Origin: Brienomyrus brachyistius
Lineage: Eukaryota > Chordata > Actinopteri > Osteoglossiformes > Mormyridae
Assembly: GCF_023856365.1 (NCBI RefSeq)
Contig: NC_064542.1
Coordinates: 10,285,363-10,349,362 of the forward strand
Reading direction: 5' to 3'
Length of the DNA: 64,000 nucleotides
How positions within the stretch are numbered: position 1 is the first letter of the stretch; every line of letters starts with the position of its first letter. The notes beneath the pieces were generated by a model that searched no databases, was not told the origin of the DNA, and worked only from the letters and a program-made list of their open reading frames with translations. Shown here in pieces: positions 55,173 to 64,000 of this stretch. The position numbers and the translations under genes were made by a program.

Positions 55173-55448
55173 ACACAAGTTGGTTTTCCTATCTAAATGG
55201 GGACCATACATTCATTTCTATGGGAAAAACCCTAATCCCTATCGCGACACCCATAACCCCTACCCAGCCCTAACCTTAACCATAAGTAACCAACCAAAAT
55301 ACAAGACTTTTGGTATTTTTACTTTTTTGATTGCACTCACAGATTTTTATAAAACTGAGGTTTTCCAAAGGGGGACCTCAAAAGAAGTTCCTAAAAGTAC
55401 GGAAATTTCTACACTTTGGGGACAATTTGGTGCTCAAATGTGATCCAT
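55173..55448. repeat. dispersed repeat next to the SINE
   Basis: Contains ctatgggaaaaaccctaatc and a gaccaaagggggacctc-like segment that are common in fish genomes. Absent at the matching place in block A. Family not identified. Confidence 0.35.
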
Positions 55449-55800
55449 GCTGCAGTGCTATGGTGCACTGTTGCCTCACACCTCTGGGACCCGGGTTTGA
55501 GTCTCCGCCTGGGTCACATGTGTGTGGAGTTTGCATGTACTCCCCATGTCGTCGTGGGGTTTCCTTCGGGTACTCCGGTTTCCCCCCACAGTCCAAAGAC
55601 ATGCTGAGGCTAATTGGAGTGGCTAAATTGCCCGTAGGTGTGAATATGTGCGTTAATGGTGTGTGAGTGTGCCCTGTGATGGGCTGGCCCCCCATCCTGG
55701 GTTGTTCCCTGCCTCGTACCCATTGCTTCTGGGATAGGCTCCAGACCCCCCGTGACCCAGTAGGATAAGCGGTTTGGAAAATGGCTGGATGGATGGATAT
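55449..55800 (+). mobile_element. tRNA-derived SINE (GGAT-tailed), + orientation
   Basis: A B-box-like stretch (gggtttgagtctccgcctgg), a body with gtcgtcgtggggtttcc and ttggagtggctaaattgcc, and a tggatggatgg tail. It sits inside an AC-rich stretch that is uninterrupted in block A. Confidence 0.75.
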
Positions 55801-55811
55801 GATCTATGCAA

Positions 55812-55813
<2 letters not shown>

Positions 55814-55844
<31 letters not shown>
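55814..55844. repeat. (CA)n microsatellite
   Basis: About 15 uninterrupted CA units. Confidence 0.9.
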
Positions 55845-55847
<3 letters not shown>

Positions 55848-55887
55848 CAGTGTTACTGTCTCATAAAGCATTGACTAAGACACCCAC

Positions 55888-56763
55888 CTGTCGGGACTCT
55901 GGCTTGCCGTACCTCAGGTCTGTCACAAAATGCTCACAGTTGTGTTGAATGACACTGTATGGCAGCTCCTGACCCACTCGACTCCGATCATCTTTCAGTA
56001 TGGTGCTGACACTCCTGGGCTCATATTTATCATCCAGAAGGTTGTTGATGCGGTATCCATTGTCACCCACCACATCCAACAACTTTTCCCTTTTTACAAT
56101 ACCCTTGTCATTCAAGACAGACATCGTGCTGTTGGAACCAGCCTCGCCTTGGTGAGAGAAATGGAAATGGTCATGAAATCAATTTAACAGGTGAGAATAT
56201 ACTGCGTCTACATTGAAAAATGAATCCATCCATCCATCCATTGTCCAAACCGCTTATCCTACTGGGTCGCGGGGGGTCCGGAGCCTATCCCGGAAGCAAT
56301 GGGCACGAGGCAGGGAACAACCCAGGATGGGGGGCCAGCCCATCGCAGGGCACACTCACACACCATTCACTCACACATGCACACCTATGGGCAAGTTAGC
56401 GACTCCAATTAGCCTCAGCATGTTTTTGGACTGTGGGGGGAAACCGGAGTACCCGGAGGAAACCCCACGACGACATGGGGAGAACATGCAAACTCCACAC
56501 ACATGTGACCCAGGCGGAGACTCGAACCTGGGTCCCAGAGGTGTGAGGCAACAGTGCTGACCACTGCACCACCATGCCACCCCGAAAAATGAATCTAGCA
56601 TGAAAATTAGATGGAAGGTAAACTAAGTAAAAATAGTTGTCTTAGGAACATGGTCTGTGCTCTCACTTGCTGTGGTGAGGTGGATGACATAATCATCTCC
56701 AGCGTATATGGCCCAGTGCTGGTATGGTCCATGAAAAATCTCAATTAGGTCACCGGGTTTCGG
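55888..56763 (-). CDS. PLAAT-family phospholipase/acyltransferase, copy B (two internal exons)
   Basis: Minus-strand exons 56667-56763 (97 nt) and 55888-56147 (260 nt) have exactly the lengths and phases of copy A. The first reads [20 protein letters not shown] and then VIHLTT; the second ends in [18 protein letters not shown]. Both histidines and the catalytic Cys are kept. Compared with copy A there are many substitutions but no stop or frameshift, which suggests that both copies stayed under selection for some time. A SINE lies in the intron. The first and last exons were not found. The donor after the first exon is AAGTGAGA, weaker than in copy A. Confidence 0.85.
56227..56583 (-). mobile_element. 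tRNA-derived SINE in PLAAT copy B intron
   Basis: On the minus strand: an A box (tggtgcagtggtcagc), a B box (caggttcgagtctcc), the same body as 55449-55800, and a GGAT-repeat tail. Perfect 12-bp repeats (gaaaaatgaatc) lie at 56215-56226 and 56584-56595. The matching intron of copy A holds the empty site. Confidence 0.9.
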
Positions 56764-56769
56764 CTCATC

Positions 56770-58063
56770 ATCATCCTGTCCACATGAGAAAAGCACAGAC
56801 TGTCGTTAACAGGAACATTGATCCCAGTTATTTAATATTCTGATGAATTGGTGGCATTTCTGTACCCAGTACATTATACAGATAAATATGCATGAAAAGC
56901 AGCTTTATAATACATATTACTGTCAAGCAAAGTGGCCTCCATAATGTTCTCATGGCAAATTCAAAATACATAATGTAAAACATTAATAACTACCTAGAAC
57001 ACCGAAAAAATAGTTTGTCACTAGTCCCTGCTCACTAATGCTACACTTCAACATGAAATATAATGATTCAAAACCTTCAAAAATCTGTATTGTTGTGTGA
57101 CAGTATTTCCCATTTATGCTTTACATACATTTTCTTTATGATATTGTACAGTAAGTATTGTAAGATTTTGCAAGGAACATCCTGCGCTGTCAGTCATCTA
57201 TAAAATAGCTATAAAAAAACAGTTCTAAAGCTAATGAGAGGCTGATGGTTACACAGCTAAGAATGGGTAAGCAGCCACTGAAGCTGCTACTAGAGGCCGA
57301 CACCAAATGGACACAAGACAGAGACTTTATGGCCCTCGTGAGCCCACTGGGGCTGCTTTAGCCAGTCTGACCACCGAGGGGCGGTTATGTCATTGTCATA
57401 CTCGGACTGTGATGTCATTAATCAGTGTCTTGGAGGACCAGCACCATTCAAATGTGCCACCACTGAACTGTCAGAGGAGGAGAGGGGGACAGCATCTAGG
57501 GTAATTCCAAATATTGGAAGATTATAATACGAAATGGCAGAGAGGGCAGTGCCAACATCACATGCAGCTCCTAAACATGCAAGTCACCTTCTGTGTATCT
57601 GTGTTTTTCTATTTTGATATTTTGAAAATTTACACAAAGGTTGTAGGCTGCTTTGTTTATCATATTTGAATCAACAGTGTTATCATAAGTGTTATTATAA
57701 ATTACTGATTGAATTTGTATTGGAGTTGCATATATTGGATTTGCAAAATCATGGATTTTTCTTCCACAAAGGAACTCTAAGAACTTACGGCTGGAGTTCA
57801 GAGCCGGTTCTTCTGAGTATTGGAAAACCCTGACCCCTGACAACTATCAATATGTATAAAATGGAGTACATGCACACTCTATAGGACATGCCTGGCATAT
57901 TTTTTTCACAGCTATTAACCCTTTAGTGCGCATCGGTGTGCATCGTTGTTTGTGTACTGGACATCACAGTTCTGTCATTAAAAATGCCAAACCTTACTTT
58001 AGTTATTAAAGCCAGAAAACTGAATATCGAATATGAGGCTAACTTAACCGTGGTTACATGCAA
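56770..58063. other. spacer of block B
   Basis: No supported gene. A stretch near 57598-57655 (aaaggttgtaggctgctttg) recurs near 60185-60240. There is no counterpart of the THAP gene that occupies this interval in block A. Confidence 0.35.
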
Positions 58064-58895
58064 ACATGTTCACCTACCTACCTACTTTCCTCCGAGACAC
58101 TATCCAACTTAAAAGAAGTAGGATATGCCATAGTACTGCTAATTTATCCGCACTCCTGCTTGTGAATGTGCATCTGGAGTAATACAGTCATCAGACCTTG
58201 CATCTTGTCTGTCCTGAATCGTGACTGATACCCCACAGGGAGTACTACCCTCCTGCAGCAAACATCTTACAGTTTCCCAGGGCGAGTGTGCCCCCCCCCC
58301 CCCCCCCCCCATTCCCACAGCTCCTGTTTATTTGTGGATTTTTGTCCATTTTGGTCTGCCAGTGCACGGGTGCAGGGCAAGATGAGCGCGCTCAGAGCGG
58401 AGATGCTGCTTGTGAAGGTCCCTCTGCACGCTGTCTGGTTGGACAGGATTCCTGAGTACATACCTCTACTTAAATATGTAACCTAATCTTGTTTGAACAT
58501 CATTAAGATCATAAACTTACCATCGTTTGGCCCATGATAACTGACAGCAGTTGCCTGTTGAGAGCGTCTTCTGTCTTGTATGAAAGGTATTTTTCTCTTT
58601 GAAAGCTGTTTCCCCCACAATTTTTTTTTATCTATAAATTAATACAAAAGTTTGTGGGTCATCGAACTGTAGGTTTTAGGTTAATAGTGATTCCATAAAG
58701 TGACAATACAAACCACTAGTAATAGTAGGTTAAAAGCTTTAAAATGACAAAAACCAATATGTTATATAATTAGATTAAATTGATTCCAAACATAGCTAAA
58801 CTGAACATTTCACAGTTTGGCCTCAGATCAGATTTTAATACAATTACAATTTGCTAGATAGAAGAATAAATGTTGCTCATTTGAATCCTCTAATA
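58064..58895. repeat. segmental duplication, distal block B
   Basis: The paralogue of 22246-23090, with a long C run at about 58289-58310. The minus-strand open stretch and the TATA-like catatttaagtagagg are both retained. Confidence 0.6.
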
Positions 58896-59171
58896 CTGAA
58901 ATTGCATTGTGTTGGTTTTAATAAAGAAGCGGGCCGTGCTTTATTACAAGACTTCGGCCTACACACTGCCCTCCTTCAATCCTCTGTTCACACATAAATG
59001 AAAAACACATGAAAATTGGCACCCCAGGTACTCGACTCCACACAAGTTCTAGCAAACAAAGGAAAGTGTGCTTTAAACAAAGCTATGTGCACTCAGCTGA
59101 GGTACATGACTATGCTGACTCAATAATTCAGCTAGGCATTCAAACTAACTGCCTCCAAAATCCCCTTCAAT

Positions 59172-59173
<2 letters not shown>

Positions 59174-59230
<57 letters not shown>
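59174..59230. repeat. (AC)n(AT)n microsatellite
   Basis: About 24 AC units followed by a short AT run. Confidence 0.9.
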
Positions 59231-59604
59231 GATCAAGATATACAACCATAATTCAGACCCAATTGACACTTATGTACATTACAATACAGACTATCGCAGT
59301 ATACACTGACTGTTTTACATTTTATCCCTTTGTGAAATTATTTCTCCAAAGACTGCACAGAATCGCTGCTCACCTCTCCTGTCCGTAAGCAGGAATGAGG
59401 ATGAGACAAAGCGTGTCAACGTGACATACCCAGAACCATGGTCAAAGTGAAAGTACCTGCGTGCCTCCGCATGTAAAACAAAACAGAAAGAAAAATCAAA
59501 AAAGTAGTGGATTACAAACACTTTGCAAAACCTGAAATGAACATTTCTGCTATGATTTTGATGAATATTCACATAACATTTTACCCTCGTTACACCAGCA
59601 GCAG

Positions 59605-59895
59605 TTGTATGTTAGCATAATATTCTTAGCTCAGTCCTTTACAGTCCTTTTCCAGCAAGACAATACCAAGCCATATTCTCCACGTGTTACAACAGTGTGG
59701 CTTGCAGGTAAAAGAGTGCTGGATCTAAACTGGCCTGCCTGCAGACCACACCTGTCACCCTTTGAAAATGTGTGGAAAATTATGAAGAGCAAAATGTCGT
59801 GTATCAAGTACAGTATGAATAGGAAAGAATTTCTGCACTTTATAGCAAAACAATATAATGCCAAATGGAAACAAAAACTACCCGAGAATTCGTAA
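59605..59895 (+). pseudogene. Tc1-mariner transposase C-terminal fragment 1
   Basis: The frame holds FQQDNTKPYSPRVTTVWL and then LNWPACRPHLSPFENVWKIM. These are the second Asp and the Glu of the DD34E triad, with 34 residues between them. The N-terminal DNA-binding part and the first Asp are absent, and no terminal repeats were seen. Confidence 0.75.
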
Positions 59896-59904
59896 ACTTC
59901 AACA

Positions 59905-60126
59905 CTATTTACATAGCATTTCCCTTTTGTAGGCCGTGATGCGGTTATAAACGTAGAATTTCAGGTTCTGCCAGTTCCTTTGCTTAAGAGCTCCTGGTTC
60001 AGCTCTTATACACCTTTCACAATCACTCTTTACTGGTTCAATACCAGATATGATTAATGGATTTATGTGCCTTTCCACTGCCTGCACCTCTGTCTGCTGC
60101 CAGGGTGTCTTCTTCTTCTGGGTCAT
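59905..60126 (-). pseudogene. fragment of a multicopy fish protein family
   Basis: A 73-codon minus frame contains PWQQTEVQAVERHI, then KSDCERC and a NRITAYKRE end. The pattern (W...AV..H, DC..C, R.W...K.YV.NRI) is familiar from C-terminal parts of uncharacterised multicopy fish proteins. I do not know its function. It starts with an ATG and has a stop, but nothing upstream supports a full gene. Confidence 0.35.
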
Positions 60127-60646
60127 TTTACCTTAAAGTGGTCAGAAAAACTAATTAGTAATTGAAAGGATAAGGAAGTGTGTTTTTCTATTTTCATATT
60201 TTGTAGGTTACTCAGTAACACAAAGGTTGTAGGCTGCTTTGCACATAAGGAAGTGTGTGCTGTAATTCAGATATAATTTGCTGAATTCTATATCAGCATA
60301 CATGCAGCATCTAAGTAAAGTAAAATTCTTTTTTATCTACCTATGAATAGAATTACATTGTCAGTCAAATGCTGATTTGTGCATTCTGCCACTTAGACTG
60401 AATTGATTACTGTGTTAATTAGGATAAACTTTTTCTATAAGCATAATAACACATAATACATATTGTGTTGTCTGAAAATTCTCAATTATTGTGCATTTAT
60501 AAAAAGTGAGCTCAGCACAGTGACCAAATTTTAAGAAGAAACAACAGTATTTATCTTCTTATTAACATTAAAGATCCACTGGATAAAACCATCTAGTTAC
60601 TCTACTATATATAGTATTTAATATATAGTAATTATATAAGACATTA

Positions 60647-61331
60647 CAACCCTGATTCCAAAAAATTGGGATGCTGTGTAAAACATAAATAAAAACAGAA
60701 TGCAACCAACATTCAACTGAATACAAAAGAAAGGCTCAGTTCTTCACAAGCAAGGATAGCACAGTGGTTACCACTTGGTGTGTTAGCACTCATGGCATGT
60801 GAAAGTACCTTTAATGTTGAATGCAAAATATGCCGCCATCCATATGATGTCTTTTTCAGAGACGTTATTGCTTATTCCAGCAAGACAATGGTAAGCCATA
60901 TTCTGCACGTGTTACAACAGTGTGGCTTCATGGTAAAAGAGTGCTGGATCTAAACTGGCCTGCCTGCAGACCACACCTGTCACCCTTTGAAAATGTGTGG
61001 AAAATTATGAAGAGCAAAATGTTGTGTATCAAGTACAGTATGAATAGGAAAGAATTTCTTGTTCAGAACTTCAACAACTGGTGTCCTAATTTCCCAAAGG
61101 CTCACTGAGTGTTGGTAAAAGAAAAAGTGAGGTAAACAGAGGTAAACATGCCTCTGTCCCAACTTTTTTGAAGCATGTTGCAGGTATCAAAATCAGGTTC
61201 ATCAGTATGAACACTAAATATTTTGTGTTTGTATTGTATTCAGTTGAACGTAGGTTGAGATAGATTTGCAAATAATTGCATTCTATTATTATTTATGGTT
61301 TACACAGCATTATGATGTTTTTGGAATACTG
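60647..61331 (+). mobile_element. non-autonomous Tc1-mariner element with both terminal repeats
   Basis: The left end CAACCCTGATTCCAAAAAA, then ggatgctgtgtaaaacataa. The right end is its inverted relative (ggtttacacagcat, then tttggaatactgta). It carries the same DD34E transposase piece as 59605-59895 (60870-61050). The 3' part has the mariner-type phrase ctgtcccaacttttttgaag. It is internally deleted. The flanking bases are TA-like. Confidence 0.8.
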
Positions 61332-61884
61332 TACAACTATTATACAAGTACAACTATGTACTGCTATAGCTATATTAGCTTTGGTAACAAGAAAATTATA
61401 TTAAAGCTGCTTGAAGTTGAGTTGCTTCTATATTATGAGTAATGCTGGAAGTAATCCAATCATTCACATTAAATTGCTCCAGCACCCTGTGAACAGGACA
61501 GGTGGTTTAGAATCAATTAAGCATTAAATACACAGGACAGGTGGTTGATATAGGGGCTAGTTATTACTAATGTTTAATTTATTAGAACAGTTACTGTTGC
61601 TAGTCCCACTTCAAGCAGCTTGTAGAGTGTAGCAACAACCAACTAACCCCATCAAATGGCACAGATGGGTTTCTGAGAATTGTGATCTTCAGACAGAGCA
61701 GAACTTTGTTTGGCTGCTACAACATTTGGCCATTTCTAGTTCAATTCATACACTGACAGTACAAATTAACCAAGTTAGATGAAAATACAATATATGGTCA
61801 GACGTGGTCAGGTCAACAGAGATGAAGAAGAGTGTGTAGGCCGGGTGAAGTGGGTGAAGATGAGTGTCAGGAGTGATTTGTGAT
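61332..61884. other. no gene seen
   Basis: AT-rich. A short phrase (aggacaggtggtt) is repeated at about 61495 and 61535. Nothing else was recognised. Confidence 0.3.
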
Positions 61885-62250
61885 AGACTGGTACAAATGC
61901 AAGAATGAAGGCGAAGGTTTACAAAATTGCAGTTAGACCAGCTGTTATATGGGTTGACAACGGTGGCACTCATGAAAAGACAGGAGGCAAAGCTGGATGT
62001 GGCAGAATTAAAGATGTTAAGATTTGCGTTAGGAGTGATGAGGATGGACAGGATAGGAATGAGTATATTAGAGGGTCAACTCAAGTTGGAGGGTTTGCAG
62101 ACAAAGCTAGAGAGGAAAAATTGCATTGGCTTGAACGTGTGCAGAGGAGAGATGCTGGGTATATTGGGAGAAGGAGGATGGAGCTGAGAAGGCGTATGGA
62201 CATGATGAAAGAGAACATGCATGTGGTTGCTGGGATTTGGTTACTGAGGT
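61885..62250 (+). pseudogene. LINE reverse-transcriptase C-terminal fragment
   Basis: Frame pieces KVYKIAVRPAV, VAELKMLRFALGVMRMDRIG, NEYIRGSTQVGGF and RVQRRDAGYIGRRR follow the conserved C-terminal part of a fish LINE RT. They lie in two frames, so the copy is frameshifted. Confidence 0.75.
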
Positions 62251-62262
62251 AGTTAAAAAAAA

Positions 62263-62450
62263 TCCTCGTTGGCAGGGTCCCAGAGGTGGATGAGATCCAC
62301 CCTGAGTTCCTTAAGGCCCTGGATGTTATTTGACTGACTTAGTTGACACAAATTTGAAACACTGTGTGGTGGTCAGGGATAGTGCCTCTGGATTGGCAGA
62401 CTGGGGTTATGGTCCCCCACTTTAAGAAAGGGAGTATGTTCCAACTTTAT
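62263..62450 (+). pseudogene. LINE reverse-transcriptase N-terminal fragment
   Basis: The translation gives RVPEVDEIHPEFLKALDV and later PLDWQTGVMVPHFKKG, matching the fingers region of fish LINE RTs, with stops in between. It lies after the C-terminal piece, so it is a separate or rearranged copy. Confidence 0.7.
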
Positions 62451-62509
62451 GGGGAATTGCGATTTTGTGCTTCATAACGTACCACACATTTTAAGTAAGA
62501 GACTGGAGT

Positions 62510-63114
62510 CTAGTACCCACACAAAGCCACATGTGCAGAATATGACTTTGGCATTTTCTTGCTAGAATAAGCAGGAATGTCCCTTTGAAAGACATTGTCT
62601 AGATGACAGCATATGTTGCTCCAAAATCTGCATGCACCTTTCAGAATTAATTGTGTCTTCACAGATGTGGAGGTTACCCATGCCATGTGCAGTAACACTC
62701 CCTGTACTTTCACAGATGTGGAGGTTACCCATGCCATGTGCAGTTACACTCCCTGTACTTTCACAGATGTGGAGGTTACCCATGCCATGGGCACTAACAC
62801 TCCCTGTACTTTCACAGATGTGGAGGTTACCCATGCCATGGGCACTAACACTCCCTGTACTTTCACAGATGTGGAGGTTACCCATGCCATGGGCACTAAC
62901 ACTCCCTGTACCTTCACAGATGGTTACCCATGTTAAGCACATGGCATGGGTAACTTCCACACCTGTAAAGACACAATTAATTCTGAAAGGTGCATGCAGA
63001 TTTTGGAGCAACATATGCTGTCATCTAGGCAATGTCTTTTAAAGGGACATTCCTGCTTATTCTAGCAAGAAAATGCCAAAGTCATATTCTGCACATGTGG
63101 CTTTGTGTGGGTAC
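62510..63114. mobile_element. foldback element with about 150-bp arms
   Basis: 62510-62670 and 62935-63114 are inverted copies. Both contain gtacccacacaaagccac, tttggcattttcttgctaga and ctgcatgcacctttcag in opposite orientation. The loop holds five 51-bp tandem units. No transposase is present, so it is a foldback or MITE-like structure. Confidence 0.8.
62655..62925. repeat. 51-bp minisatellite, inner array
   Basis: About five units, each containing cacagatgtggaggttaccc and atgccatg. It forms the loop of the foldback element. Confidence 0.9.
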
Positions 63115-64000
63115 TAGACTCCCTGTACTTTCACAGATGTGGAGGTTACCCATGCCATGGGCACTAACACTCCCTGTACTTTCACAGATTTGGAGGTTAC
63201 TCATGCCATGGGCACTAACACTCCCTGTACCTTCACAGATGTGGAGGTTACTCATGCCATTGGCACTAACACTCCCTGTACCTCCACAGATGTGGAGGTT
63301 ACCCATGCCATGGGCACTAACACTCCCTGTACTTTCACAGATGTGGAGGTTACTCATGCCATGGGCACTAACACTCCCTGTACCTTCACAGATGTGGAGG
63401 TTACCCATGCCATGGGCACTAACACTCCCTGTACTTTCACAGATGTGGAGGTTACTCATGCCATTGGCACTAACACTCCCTGTACCTCCACAGATGTGGA
63501 GGTTACCCATGCCATGTGCAGTAACACTCCCTGTACTTTCACAGATGTGGAGGTTACCCATGCCATGTGCAGTTACACTCCCTGTACTTTCACAGATGTG
63601 GAGGTTACTCATGCCATTGGCACTAACACTCCCTGTACCTCCACAGATGTGGAGGTTACCCATGCCATGTGCAGTAACACTCCCTGTACTTTCACAGATG
63701 TGGAGGTTACCCATGCCATGTGCAGTTACACTCCCTGTACTTTCACAGATGTGGAGGTTACCCATGCCATGGGCACTAACACTCCCTGTACTTTCACAGA
63801 TGTGGAGGTTACTCATGCCATTGGCACTAACACTCCCTGTACTTTCACAGATGTGGAGGTTACCCATGCCATGGGCACTAACACTCCCTGTACTTTCACA
63901 GATGTGGAGGTTACTCATGCCATGGGCACTAACACTCCCTGTACTTTCACAGATGTGGAGGTTACCCATGCCATGGGCACTAACACTCCCTGTACTTTCA
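63115..64000. repeat. 51-bp minisatellite, outer array (runs off the window)
   Basis: About 17 further units of the same repeat, with variants at a few positions (catgggcac, catgtgcag, cattggcac). They start immediately after the right foldback arm and continue to the last base. A unit of 17 codons keeps frames open on the minus strand for 295 codons. Confidence 0.92.

Larger units (their letters stand above)
53290..56765. repeat. segmental duplication, block B (PLAAT copy B)
   Basis: The paralogue of 15300-17282, enlarged by about 550 bp near its left edge and by two SINEs and other repeats near 55.2-56.6 kb. It begins exactly where the truncated retrovirus ends. Confidence 0.85.

Noticed and set aside
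55230..55285. Telomere-like aaccctaa, ccctaacc phrases
   Set aside because: The motif is irregular, short and embedded in a dispersed repeat, so it is not a telomeric array.
57571..57843. 90-codon minus-strand frame as a gene
   Set aside because: There are no recognisable motifs, no paralogue in block A and no splice context.
63082..63969. 295-codon minus-strand frame of 17-residue repeats
   Set aside because: It is a by-product of a 51-bp minisatellite without stop codons. It has no unique sequence, and the plus strand is open too.
62655..64000. CRISPR-like regular array
   Set aside because: Units are directly contiguous with no unique spacers, and the context is a vertebrate genome. It is a minisatellite.

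Overview
The window reads as nuclear DNA of a ray-finned fish, almost certainly a teleost. It has spliced vertebrate genes with GT-AG introns, fish-type tRNA-derived SINEs, Tc1-mariner and hAT elements, Ty3/gypsy and class I retroviral remnants, and AC microsatellites. No prokaryotic features were seen. Names are assigned by recognising families from the sequence alone, since no database could be searched.

Layout. (1) 1-3.1 kb is upstream DNA with hAT-type MITEs, a LINE tail and a SINE. (2) 3.1-13.7 kb holds one complete 18-exon gene on the + strand, scyl1, the COPI-associated pseudokinase. (3) 15.3-17.3 kb holds minus-strand exons of a phospholipase/acyltransferase gene of the PLAAT (HRASLS/LRAT-like) family. 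(4) 17.6-21.0 kb holds a small two-exon THAP-domain gene (+) facing, tail to tail, minus-strand exons that resemble a YqaJ/PHD-type protein. An LTR element sits in the THAP intron. (5) 23.2-53.3 kb is a nest of retroelements: a gypsy element split by a second LTR element, a class I endogenous retrovirus, a second gypsy element carrying a solo LTR inside one of its own LTRs, a hAT element, a third copy of a proline-rich LTR element, and a 5'-truncated second retrovirus. (6) 53.3-56.8 kb is a diverged duplicate of region 3 with a second set of PLAAT exons, and 58.1-58.9 kb duplicates 22.2-23.1 kb. (7) 59.2-64.0 kb is repeat-rich: a microsatellite, two Tc1-mariner remnants, LINE fragments, and a foldback structure carrying a 51-bp minisatellite that runs off the end.

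How it fits together. SCYL1 and PLAAT genes both lie on the long arm of human chromosome 11 near 11q12-q13, so finding them together agrees with conserved synteny. The PLAAT segment was duplicated, and the roughly 36 kb between the copies filled largely with LTR elements. Target-site duplications and empty sites allow part of the order of events to be read. A solo LTR came before the duplication, a SINE came after it, and several LTR insertions are nested.

The least familiar item is a short LTR-element family present as three internal-bearing copies and one solo LTR. A start codon lies two bases inside the LTR edge, no tRNA-type primer site is visible, the coding part is proline-rich and carries 33- and 36-bp repeats, and an inverted repeat is conserved. 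All retroviral and gypsy genes seen here are broken by stops or frameshifts.
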